Shown: in pieces, positions 44,357 through 51,666 of the stretch
Numbering within the stretch: position 1 is the stretch's first letter
Layout: every line of letters begins with the position of its first letter
Origin: Phycisphaerales bacterium
GTDB lineage: Bacteria; Planctomycetota; Phycisphaerae; Phycisphaerales; UBA1924
Assembly (NCBI GenBank): GCA_020846975.1
Contig: JADLCX010000102.1
Coordinates: 62,001 to 126,000, forward strand
Reading direction: 5' to 3'
DNA: 64,000 bases
Made by a program: the position numbers and the translations under genes
The notes under the pieces: model-generated
What the model was told of the DNA's origin: nothing
The model's input: the letters and a program-made list of their open reading frames with translations, nothing else
The model's database searches: none

Positions 44357-46294
44357 ATGCGTACCCCTCGAATGCTTGTCGTACCGGCTGTCCGCCCTCT
44401 GCCAAAGGCCGGACTCCTCGCCGCGACGCTGGCGCTGCTGGCCGCAGCGCCGGGCGCTTCGGCCCAGTCCATCGTCGGCGGTCCGTTTGTCAATCCGGCC
44501 AATGGGCATCGGTACTACCTGCTGTCCAGCAGCGACTGGACGAGCGCGAGGGCGTTCGCGCTCTCGATTGGCGGCGACCTGGTCACCATCAACGATGCCG
44601 CCGAGAACGCCTTCGTGGTCAGCACCTTCGGCCCGCTGGCCACACGTCTGTGGATCGGCCTGAGCGATGCGGCCAGCGAGGGCCAGTTCGCGTGGTGCAG
44701 CGGCCAGACCCCCCTGCCGGCGTACACCAACTGGGAGCCCGGCGAGCCCAACAACGGCGCGGGTGGACCCAACGGCCCGGAGAACTACGTCCACCTCTAC
44801 ACCAACAACGGGCGATGGAACGATGTGCGGAACATCGCGTTCGGCCCCGCCATCGGCTCGCTGTACGGCGTGGTCGAGGTTGTAGGCGGTGCCGCCTGCC
44901 CGCCGACGATGAACGCCCGTCAGGAGTTCTTCTGCGGCGATGCGCCCGGCGACATCGCGACGGGTGATTTCGACGGCGATGGACGCGTCGATGTGGTGAC
45001 TTCCAACTACAACGGTCATTCGATCTCGATGCTTCGGGGCAACCAGGACGGCACGTTCCAGTTCCCGTCGAACACCAGCGTCGGGGCGAACACGTTTCCC
45101 AACGCCGTCGCCGTCGGCGACCTCAGCCGTGACGGCCATCTCGACGTGGTGACGGCCAACTTCAACACGGGCAACGTCACGGTGCTCAATGGGTCGGCGA
45201 GCGGGGCCATGACTTCTCCGCTCACGTACGCGACAGGCGGGAACCCCATGGATGTCCAGATCGCCGACCTGAACCGGGATGGCGCGCTCGACATCGCCGT
45301 CGCGCACCAGGCAGGTGTCAACGCGGCGGTGCTCATCAACAACGGCACGGGCGGCTTCGGCGCGCCGACACTGGTCAACTGCGGCGGCGGCCAGGATGCG
45401 CTCGCCATCGCCGACATGGACATGGACGGCAAGCTCGACCTGGTCATCGGCACGCTGGCCAACACCCTGCTGATCCGCGGCAACGGCAACGGCACGTTCC
45501 AGCCCGCGACCACCATCGCCGCCGGTGCGGTGAGCGATGTCGTCGTCGGCGACCTCAACCGCGATGGCCGCCCCGATGTCGCCACCGTCCTGTACACCGC
45601 CGACACGCTCACGGTCACGCTGAACACCGGCGGCGGCACGTTCGGTACGCCGACGGTCTACAGCGCCAGTGATGGCCCGGTCTCGGTGAACATCGCCGAC
45701 ATCAACCGGGATGGCAACAACGACGTGATCGTGGGCCACGGCCTGATCGCCGCGACACGGTTCTACCTCGGATGGCCCGACGGCATCCTCCAGGAGGTCC
45801 CGTTCACGGGCCTGTTCGGCGCTGGGCAAGTCCGCGTGGTTGACCTGAACTCCGACGGCTATCCCGACCTCGTGGGCGCCCTGTACCCGTCCGACCTGGT
45901 CATCTCGAACATCCAGAACCGCTCCGCGGCGACGCCGACGTTCTCCGCCCCGCCGATCTCGCGCTCGGTCGTGGTCGGGCAGGCCGCGGTCTTTACGATC
46001 GGCACCGCGACCAACGCCGACACGATCCGCTGGCGCCGCAACGGCGTGCCGCTGAACAACGGCGGCGGGATTTCGGGTGTCACCACCCCGACCATCGCCA
46101 TCAACAACACCACGCCCGCCGACTCGGGCTCGATCTTCGACTGCATCCTCACCAACCCCTGCGGCACGACGACGACCAACAGCGTCAGTCTTCTCGTGAC
46201 CCCCGCGTGCCCCGCCGACTTCAACACCTCCGGCACGGTCAGCGTCCAGGACATCTTCGACTTCCTCTCCGCGTATTTCGCGGGTTGTCCGTGA
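44357..46294 (+). CDS. Secreted C-type lectin / FG-GAP / Ig-like protein with GC-type dockerin
   Basis: A 645-residue exported protein; AGGAG lies 9 bases before the ATG at 44357. Signal peptide to about residue 36 (PKAGLLAATLALLAAAPGAS). Residues about 37-175 form a C-type lectin domain (YYLLSSSDWTSARAFALSIG, RLWIGLSDAASEGQFAW, WEPGEPNNG, ENYVHLY). Residues about 195-480 are FG-GAP/VCBS repeats with Ca-loop phrases such as DFDGDGRVDVV, DLSRDGHLDVV and DLNRDGALDIA. An Ig-like domain (WRRNGVPLNNGGGI) leads to one C-terminal dockerin-like module (PADFNTSGTVSVQDIFDFL). Predicted to bind extracellular glycans and to be anchored through the dockerin. Confidence 0.92.
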   Translation: MRTPRMLVVPAVRPLPKAGLLAATLALLAAAPGASAQSIVGGPFVNPANGHRYYLLSSSDWTSARAFALSIGGDLVTINDAAENAFVVSTFGPLATRLWIGLSDAASEGQFAWCSGQTPLPAYTNWEPGEPNNGAGGPNGPENYVHLYTNNGRWNDVRNIAFGPAIGSLYGVVEVVGGAACPPTMNARQEFFCGDAPGDIATGDFDGDGRVDVVTSNYNGHSISMLRGNQDGTFQFPSNTSVGANTFPNAVAVGDLSRDGHLDVVTANFNTGNVTVLNGSASGAMTSPLTYATGGNPMDVQIADLNRDGALDIAVAHQAGVNAAVLINNGTGGFGAPTLVNCGGGQDALAIADMDMDGKLDLVIGTLANTLLIRGNGNGTFQPATTIAAGAVSDVVVGDLNRDGRPDVATVLYTADTLTVTLNTGGGTFGTPTVYSASDGPVSVNIADINRDGNNDVIVGHGLIAATRFYLGWPDGILQEVPFTGLFGAGQVRVVDLNSDGYPDLVGALYPSDLVISNIQNRSAATPTFSAPPISRSVVVGQAAVFTIGTATNADTIRWRRNGVPLNNGGGISGVTTPTIAINNTTPADSGSIFDCILTNPCGTTTTNSVSLLVTPACPADFNTSGTVSVQDIFDFLSAYFAGCP

Positions 46295-46337
46295 ACCGCA
46301 AGGCCGCGAGGCCGCAGATCAAGACGGATACAAAGCC

Positions 46338-46375
46338 GCGGCGGCCCCTGCACAATCGGGTGCGGGGGCCGCCGC
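46338..46375 (+). terminator. Strong hairpin downstream of the lectin/dockerin gene
   Basis: Arms GCGGCGGCCCC (46338-46348) and GGGGCCGCCGC (46365-46375) pair perfectly, with an inner GCAC/GTGC stem and an AATCGG loop. It lies 43 bases after the stop. The following TTGCTTGTCTG is only moderately T-rich, so termination is likely but not certain. Confidence 0.55.
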
Positions 46376-46521
46376 TTGCTTGTCTGTGGCTTGCCGAAAA
46401 CTTGACACCGAACCGCGACAGTCAGGGAGCGGCCCATGTGCGACGAGCGCTCCGCGAAGCGACCGGAAGGGGGCGGGGCACGGCTCGGCGGTCCAACCTC
46501 CTCCGCCGCCGACGCGAGCGC

Positions 46522-46650
46522 ATGGGCAAGTGCAGCAAGTGCGGCTACGACCTCGCGGGGCTGGGGGTGAGCATCGCGACATGCCCCGAGTGCGGGCAAG
46601 CACGCTCGCCCTCCCTCCCGTCTCCCTCCGATTCCTCCGCTGTCCTCTGA
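46522..46650 (+). CDS. Tiny CGYDLAG zinc-ribbon protein or remnant
   Basis: A 42-residue frame starting at ATG 46522: MGKCSKCGYDLAGLG, then CPEC and a Ser/Pro-rich tail. It carries the same CxxCGYDLxG...CPECG ribbon found at the ends of membrane proteins elsewhere in the window, but with no membrane part. Upstream, the same frame is open back to 46207 without recognisable sequence. It may be a genuine free-standing ribbon or the surviving end of a decayed membrane protein gene. There is no strong ribosome site. Confidence 0.45.
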   Translation: MGKCSKCGYDLAGLGVSIATCPECGQARSPSLPSPSDSSAVL

Positions 46651-46830
46651 TTCCTCTGCGTACAGGCCGCTGGTCCGGCTGTTCGCTGTTCGCTGTCGCT
46701 CTGGCGGCGCTCTCGCGTCCCTGACGGTCGCATCCCCGCGCGACCCGCCGGCAAGGGCCGCTTCCTGACGGGCGCGGTTCGGTTGCTCTCGCGCGGGAAG
46801 GCACTCGGCGAGCGTACCATCCACCCACCT

Positions 46831-47409
46831 ATGGCTTGGATCACCAAGAACTCCGCCGGAACGCAGATCGAACGACGTTCGGAACCCTACCTCACGCCCG
46901 CCATGCGCAAGGACCTCTCCGAGCGCATCCTCCCGCGCTACGCCGTCAAGCAGGCGTGCGTGCTGCCGTGCCTGCACACCATCCAGCACGAGTACGGCTG
47001 GGTGCCGGCACAGGCGATGGAGGAGATCGCCGAGTTCTTGGGCCTCAAGCCTTCGGAGATCATCGACACCGCCAGCTTCTACGAGGAGTACTGGCTCAAG
47101 CCCAAGGGCGAGCATCTGATCCAGGTCTGCCGGTCGATCGCCTGCGAGTTCTGCGGCCAGAAAGACATCACCGAGGCGTGCAAGCGCAAGCTCGGGATCG
47201 ATGTCGGCGAGACCACCGACGATGGCAAGTTCACGCTCATCGAGCTGGAGTGCCTGGGCTCGTGCGGCAGCGCGCCGGCCGCGCTGGTCGATGAGACGCT
47301 GCACGAGAACCTGACGGCCGCGAAGATCGAGGCGATCATCGATCAGACGGCCAAGTCGGGTGCGCACGGCCACGGGCACGGTTCCCATAACGGCTCGCAC
47401 GGGCATTGA
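46831..47409 (+). CDS. nuoE: NuoE-like NADH-quinone oxidoreductase 24 kDa subunit
   Basis: A 192-residue thioredoxin-like [2Fe-2S] protein of the complex I 24 kDa type. Landmarks: VLPCLHTIQHEYGWVPAQAM, EIAEFLGLKPSEIIDTASFY, and four Cys that hold the cluster, in CRSIAC and ECLGSCGSAP. In complex I this subunit sits with NuoF in the NADH-oxidising arm; related proteins serve in NAD-linked hydrogenases and formate dehydrogenases. No nuoF or other partner gene is adjacent. The C-terminus is a His-rich tail (GAHGHGHGSHNGSHGH), which could bind metal. The start is the ATG at 46831. Confidence 0.9.
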   Translation: MAWITKNSAGTQIERRSEPYLTPAMRKDLSERILPRYAVKQACVLPCLHTIQHEYGWVPAQAMEEIAEFLGLKPSEIIDTASFYEEYWLKPKGEHLIQVCRSIACEFCGQKDITEACKRKLGIDVGETTDDGKFTLIELECLGSCGSAPAALVDETLHENLTAAKIEAIIDQTAKSGAHGHGHGSHNGSHGH

Positions 47410-47431
47410 CGAAGATGGTCGGCACGGGGCA

Positions 47432-48766
47432 ATGTCACGCCGAGCCGCTCGTTGTGCATCCATGATGCTCACCGCTGCCGCGTTGATCGCGGCTATCCTC
47501 GCCGCCGCACCGTGCGTTTCCGCGCCGATCCAGCAGCCCGAGCCGAGCGCCGCGGGCGTGGCGCCAACCGAAGCGTTCACGTCCAAGCTCGCCGCCGCCG
47601 CCGACTACTCCGCGGAGCATTCCGGCCGCGCCGTCCTCGTCATGCACGCAGGAAGGGTGGTCTTCGAGCGCTACGACCACGGCTGGAACGCCGACCGCCC
47701 CCACCCGCTCGCCAGCGGCACCAAGAGCTTCACCGGCGTCCTCGCGATGTTCGCGGTGCAGGACGGCCTGCTCACGCTCGATGAGAAGGCGTGCGACACC
47801 ATCACCGAGTGGAAGACCGATCCGCTCAAGTCGCAGATCACCATCCGCCATCTCCTCACGCTCTCGTCCGGCCTCGACCCCTCCGACGCCGAACTCGGCG
47901 GTCGCGGCGGCGGAAAGCTGCTCGGCGAGGGCGCGGCCAACCGCGCCAAGCGGCTCGAACGCGAGAACAAGCCCCAGGCCGATGATGTCTTCGCCGGCGC
48001 GATCGCCGCGCCGATGCTCTCCAAGCCCGGCGAGAAGTTCCGCTACGGACCGAGCCACTTCTACGCCTTCGGCGAACTGCTCGAACGCAAACTGCGGGCG
48101 ACCGAGTCGATCACGCAGAAGACTGTTCTCGACTACATGCACGCCAGACTCTTCGACCCCATCGGCCTCAAGGTCGCCTGGTTCGGCAAGGATTCCGCCG
48201 GCCACCCCAACCTCCCCGGCGGCTGCCTGCTCACTGCCCGCGAGTGGATCAAGTTCGGCGAGTTCGTGCGATTGAACGGTTCATGGCCGCAGGCCGACGG
48301 GTCATCCAAGCAACTCCTGAAGCCCGATCTCCTCGCCGAGTGCTTCAAGCCCAGCGCGACCAACAAGTCCTACGGCCTGACCTGGTGGCTCCGCAACGCC
48401 GAGGCCGGTGGCGAAGGTGCGACCTCGATCGCCGATAGCGGCCGCGCGGCCGACGGCAAGGATGAAGCGCCCGCCGAGCGCAAGTCCCTCCGCGACCGCC
48501 TCGCCGATCGCCTCCGGGAACGCGAACTCAACCGCCAGAACCGGCCGATGACCGCGCCCGGCGGCAAGAAAGTCACCGTCCACATGGCCGCCGGCCTCGG
48601 CAAGCAGCGCCTCTACATCCTGCCCGAGTACGACCTCGTCGTGGTTCGCTTCGCCGAAGCGACGCGCGCCGGCCAGAGTTTCGACGACCGCGAGTTCCTC
48701 AAGCCCATCGTCGAGGCCCTGGCGCCAACCACGCCGAAGCCCCAGCCCGTCGAACCGCATCGATAG
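47432..48766 (+). CDS. Secreted serine hydrolase, class C beta-lactamase family
   Basis: A 444-residue exported protein with signal peptide (MSRRAARCASMMLTAAALIA ending CVSA). Of the penicillin-binding/beta-lactamase family: Ser95-x-x-Lys98 in ASGTKSFTG, the second motif YGPSHFYAFG (Y-x-S/N type), and a probable third motif HMAAGLGKQ (HxG). RHLLTLSSGLDP is a typical phrase. Proteins of this kind include DD-peptidases, esterases and beta-lactamases; the substrate is not clear. A charged insertion of about 60 residues (KDEAPAERKSLRDRLADRL) precedes the last motif. It begins 23 bases after nuoE. Confidence 0.88.
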   Translation: MSRRAARCASMMLTAAALIAAILAAAPCVSAPIQQPEPSAAGVAPTEAFTSKLAAAADYSAEHSGRAVLVMHAGRVVFERYDHGWNADRPHPLASGTKSFTGVLAMFAVQDGLLTLDEKACDTITEWKTDPLKSQITIRHLLTLSSGLDPSDAELGGRGGGKLLGEGAANRAKRLERENKPQADDVFAGAIAAPMLSKPGEKFRYGPSHFYAFGELLERKLRATESITQKTVLDYMHARLFDPIGLKVAWFGKDSAGHPNLPGGCLLTAREWIKFGEFVRLNGSWPQADGSSKQLLKPDLLAECFKPSATNKSYGLTWWLRNAEAGGEGATSIADSGRAADGKDEAPAERKSLRDRLADRLRERELNRQNRPMTAPGGKKVTVHMAAGLGKQRLYILPEYDLVVVRFAEATRAGQSFDDREFLKPIVEALAPTTPKPQPVEPHR

Positions 48767-48947
48767 CCCCATCGGTTCCAGTCCGACCCCGCCAGGACTT
48801 CCCGGTGCGCGCGTCCGATTGACTGAATCGCGGAGCGGCTCACTCACCTGGCCCCGCCCAGCCCCGCCGCGATCGGTGTTGTCGCGTTGCTGATCCCAGC
48901 CCTCGCGTCATTACCCACGCCCCGCGCCCCCGCCGTAAACTTCTCAC

Positions 48948-49307
48948 GTGAGCAGCACCCCGCCGGGACAACACGGCCAGCCCCCCAAGCCCCTGTCGCG
49001 ACCGCCCGCCGCGGGTCAGAAGTCGATCATGCGCTCGCTCGGCGAGTTCTTCGGCCACATCGCCCAGGGTGTCAAGACCCCGGCCGCGGGCGCCCCCGCG
49101 ACCCCGCGGCCTGCCTCCACCGTCTCTCCCGCTCCACCAGAGCCGTCCGCCGCGCCCCCGGAGCCGCAACGCCGCGTGCTCCGCGAGACCGTCGAGGAGG
49201 AGCAGCGCGACACGCCCCAGGGAAAAGTCACCCTCCGACGCACCATCGTCGAAGAGGTCGAACTGCCTCCCCAGGATCCGTCCCGCGGCCAGTCCCAGGC
49301 CCAATAG
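48948..49307 (+). CDS. Small hypothetical protein, Pro/Ala-rich
   Basis: A 119-residue frame starting with GTG at 48948. Pro-rich ends surround a short amphipathic segment (KSIMRSLGEFFGHIAQGVK) and a charged stretch (RRVLRETVEEEQRDTPQGKV then RRTIVEEVELPP) that reads like an ordered beta-hairpin. There are no Cys and no signal peptide. I do not recognise it. Codon bias is normal for the window, which supports a real gene; the ribosome site is weak. Confidence 0.55.
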   Translation: MSSTPPGQHGQPPKPLSRPPAAGQKSIMRSLGEFFGHIAQGVKTPAAGAPATPRPASTVSPAPPEPSAAPPEPQRRVLRETVEEEQRDTPQGKVTLRRTIVEEVELPPQDPSRGQSQAQ

Positions 49308-49433
49308 TTCAAGCCAAACAAGCCAAGCGAACGATCTATGCACGCAGGGTGCGCCGCCGCGCCGTCGCCTGTTGCCGGCGACCGCGGCCCACGCACTGTC
49401 CAGGATGGACCACCGCCGGAAGGATTCCGCTCC

Positions 49434-50081
49434 ATGACCCGCATCATCCCGTTGGCTGTCGTCTTCGCCGCTCTTGTCCTCTCCGGTCTCGCGGGCGGAT
49501 GCAGCACGCTCCCGCCTCAGAATGGCCCCGTCGTCGGTGTACGCAACGATTCCGACACCCCCTTGCGCGTCCGGTTCTGGATCGGCGACCGCCGCCAGCA
49601 GGCCGCCGGTACGCCGCTCAAGCTCTCCGCCGACAAGGTGCTCGAAGTCCGGCCCTACGGCACAACGCAGTACCGCCTCGGGGCGTTCTCGGGTTACGAA
49701 TCCCCTTCCGAGTCCTTCGTCCGTGTGCAGGTCGAACCAATCGGTCCGACCTTCCAGGCCTCGACCCAGTACTGGTACGAGTTCAACCCGCCCTCGCCGT
49801 TCGTCGTCCATGTCTTTGGCACCAAGCCCGACCTGAAGTTCGATCGCTCCGGCCCCGGCACCATGGCCTTTGTTCCCCCCGCCTACTGGTTCCACGCCAC
49901 GCCCGCCCCAACGCCCACCGTGGCGGCCCCGTCCGCGGCGCGTGCCTCGAACGCCACGACCGCGCCGGCGACCGCCACGGCCTCCAGGTCCACGCCAACG
50001 CAGGAACGCTCCGCGGCCACGGTCACCACCACCACGCCGGTCGTCAGCGTCCCCGATACCGGCATGGACTCGAACCGCTGA
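49434..50081 (+). CDS. Hypothetical lipoprotein
   Basis: A 215-residue protein starting at ATG 49434 with AAGGA about 10 bases upstream. The N-terminus MTRIIPLAVVFAALVLSGLA then GGCS is a lipoprotein signal with Cys23. The mature domain (GVRNDSDTPLRVRFWIGDRR, YGTTQYRLGAFSGYESPSES, YWYEFNPPSPFVVHVFG) appears to be a small beta-sandwich. The last 65 residues are Ala/Thr/Ser-rich and probably disordered. I do not recognise a family. It lies upstream of the GT1 gene by 21 bases and may be cotranscribed. Confidence 0.75.
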   Translation: MTRIIPLAVVFAALVLSGLAGGCSTLPPQNGPVVGVRNDSDTPLRVRFWIGDRRQQAAGTPLKLSADKVLEVRPYGTTQYRLGAFSGYESPSESFVRVQVEPIGPTFQASTQYWYEFNPPSPFVVHVFGTKPDLKFDRSGPGTMAFVPPAYWFHATPAPTPTVAAPSAARASNATTAPATATASRSTPTQERSAATVTTTTPVVSVPDTGMDSNR

Positions 50082-50102
50082 CTCGCGACGCTACGCTCCC
50101 GC

Positions 50103-51446
50103 GTGCGCGCCCTTCTCGTCACGCTCGGTTCCCACGGCGATATCCATCCCTTCATCGCCATCGGCCGCGCCCTCGCCGCGCGAGGCCATCACGCCACGCT
50201 CGCCACCAACCCCTACTTCCAGGCCCAGATCGAGCGCGATGCCAGCGACCGCTTCGCTTTCGCCGCGCTCACCGAACGCGCCGAGCTCAAGGACCTCATC
50301 GCCGAGCACAAGGTCATGGACCCCGCCCGCGGCCCGATGGCCGTGATGCGCAAGCTCGTCCTGCCCATGGTCCCGCAGTTCGCCGAGCGCACCCGCGAAC
50401 TCCTCCGCGAGTTCCGCGCCGATGTCCTGATCTACCACCCGATCGTCATCGGCGCCCGCTGGGCCGCAGAACTCGATCAGATCGGCGGTTCGCGCCCGCA
50501 CACCGTCAGCGTCTCCCCCTCGCCCCTCATGTGGGCCAACCCCGACGACCCGATGGTCCTGCTCCCGCACCGCTCGCATCAGCCCTCCCGCGCCGCGGTC
50601 AACTTCGACCGCTGGCTCGGCCGCATCTTCGTGCGCGCGATGATGGACCCCGGCCTCAACCGCATCCGCCGCACCCTGAATCTCCCCGCGGTCCGCAACA
50701 ACTTCCACGCCGAGTGCACCACCGCCGATCTCAACCTCGGCATCTGGTCGCCGCTCCTGCGCGCCCCGCTCCGCGGCGATCCGCTTGCCTCCACCATCAC
50801 CGGCTTCTGCTGGCACGACCGCGACCACACCCAGGAAGCCCCCGACCACGAACTCGAGTCCTTTTTCCGTGCCGGCGCGGCGCCCATCGTCTTTTCCCTC
50901 GGCTCCACCGGCGTACACGCCGCCGGCAGGTTCTTCACCCACGCGGTCGAGGCCGCGCAGCACCTCAAGCAGCGCGCCCTGCTCGTCATCGGTCGCGACC
51001 AGCCGCCACCCGCCAATCTCCCCGCCGATGGCTCGATCAAGGCCGTCGCCTACGCGCCCTATTCCACCGTCTTTCCGCGCGCCGGCGTCGTCACCCACCA
51101 CGGTGGCGCAGGAACCACCGCCCAGGGCCTCCGCTCCGGTCGCCCAACGCTCATCACCCCCATGGCCCACGATCAGTTCGACAACGCCGCGCGCGTGAAA
51201 CGCCTCGGCGCGGGCGACACGCTCCGGTTCTCCAAGGTCACCCGCGACACGCTCGTACGAAAACTCGGCCCGCTCTTCGCCGACCCCGCCTTCGCCCGAA
51301 ACGCCGCCTCCCTCGCCCCCCGCATCACCACCGAAGACGGCGCGGCCAGAGCTGCCGAGTTGGTCGAAGCGGCCATCGACCTCGGCTCACCTCCCCAGCC
51401 GCGCAGCGGCGAAACAGCGTTAGCCGGTGGCGTCAGCCACCGGTAG
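50103..51446 (+). CDS. Glycosyltransferase family 1 (UDP-glycosyltransferase type)
   Basis: A 447-residue GT-B enzyme starting with GTG at 50103. N-terminal domain opening: ALLVTLGSHGDIHPFIAIGR, the typical sequence of erythromycin/sterol glucosyltransferase relatives. The C-terminal donor site contains APYSTVFPRAGVVTHHGGAG, then TTAQGLRSGRPTLITP and HDQFDNAARV, the signature of this family. It transfers a sugar from a nucleotide donor to a lipid or small-molecule acceptor that I cannot define. The last 12 residues (GETALAGGVSHR) are encoded by a palindrome described separately and are probably not part of the original protein. Confidence 0.92.
   Translation: MRALLVTLGSHGDIHPFIAIGRALAARGHHATLATNPYFQAQIERDASDRFAFAALTERAELKDLIAEHKVMDPARGPMAVMRKLVLPMVPQFAERTRELLREFRADVLIYHPIVIGARWAAELDQIGGSRPHTVSVSPSPLMWANPDDPMVLLPHRSHQPSRAAVNFDRWLGRIFVRAMMDPGLNRIRRTLNLPAVRNNFHAECTTADLNLGIWSPLLRAPLRGDPLASTITGFCWHDRDHTQEAPDHELESFFRAGAAPIVFSLGSTGVHAAGRFFTHAVEAAQHLKQRALLVIGRDQPPPANLPADGSIKAVAYAPYSTVFPRAGVVTHHGGAGTTAQGLRSGRPTLITPMAHDQFDNAARVKRLGAGDTLRFSKVTRDTLVRKLGPLFADPAFARNAASLAPRITTEDGAARAAELVEAAIDLGSPPQPRSGETALAGGVSHR
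51424..51443. repeat. Palindromic intergenic-repeat-like element overlapping the GT1 stop codon
   Basis: Perfect 8-base arms CCGGTGGC and GCCACCGG around GTCA. The TAG stop of the glycosyltransferase follows directly. I recall similar GCCGGTGGC...GCCACCGG motifs as dispersed elements in planctomycete and verrucomicrobial genomes; this is memory, not a search. Confidence 0.5.
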
Positions 51447-51666
51447 ACTCCGTCACGCAGAGCCCTGCAAGGGCGGCACAGCAAGCAACAACGGTCCGAC
51501 GCCGATCCCCCCAAAGAGGGCGGTTTTGGCAATGTGCACTGTCGCCAAGTGCTTGTCAGGCCAAAACTTCCTCACAAAATCCAAAACATGACCCAAAACG
51601 TCTGGACGATGTTCGGAGAATCCGGTATGCTACCCCATCTCGCATCCTCTCTTCCGGAGGCCTCCC

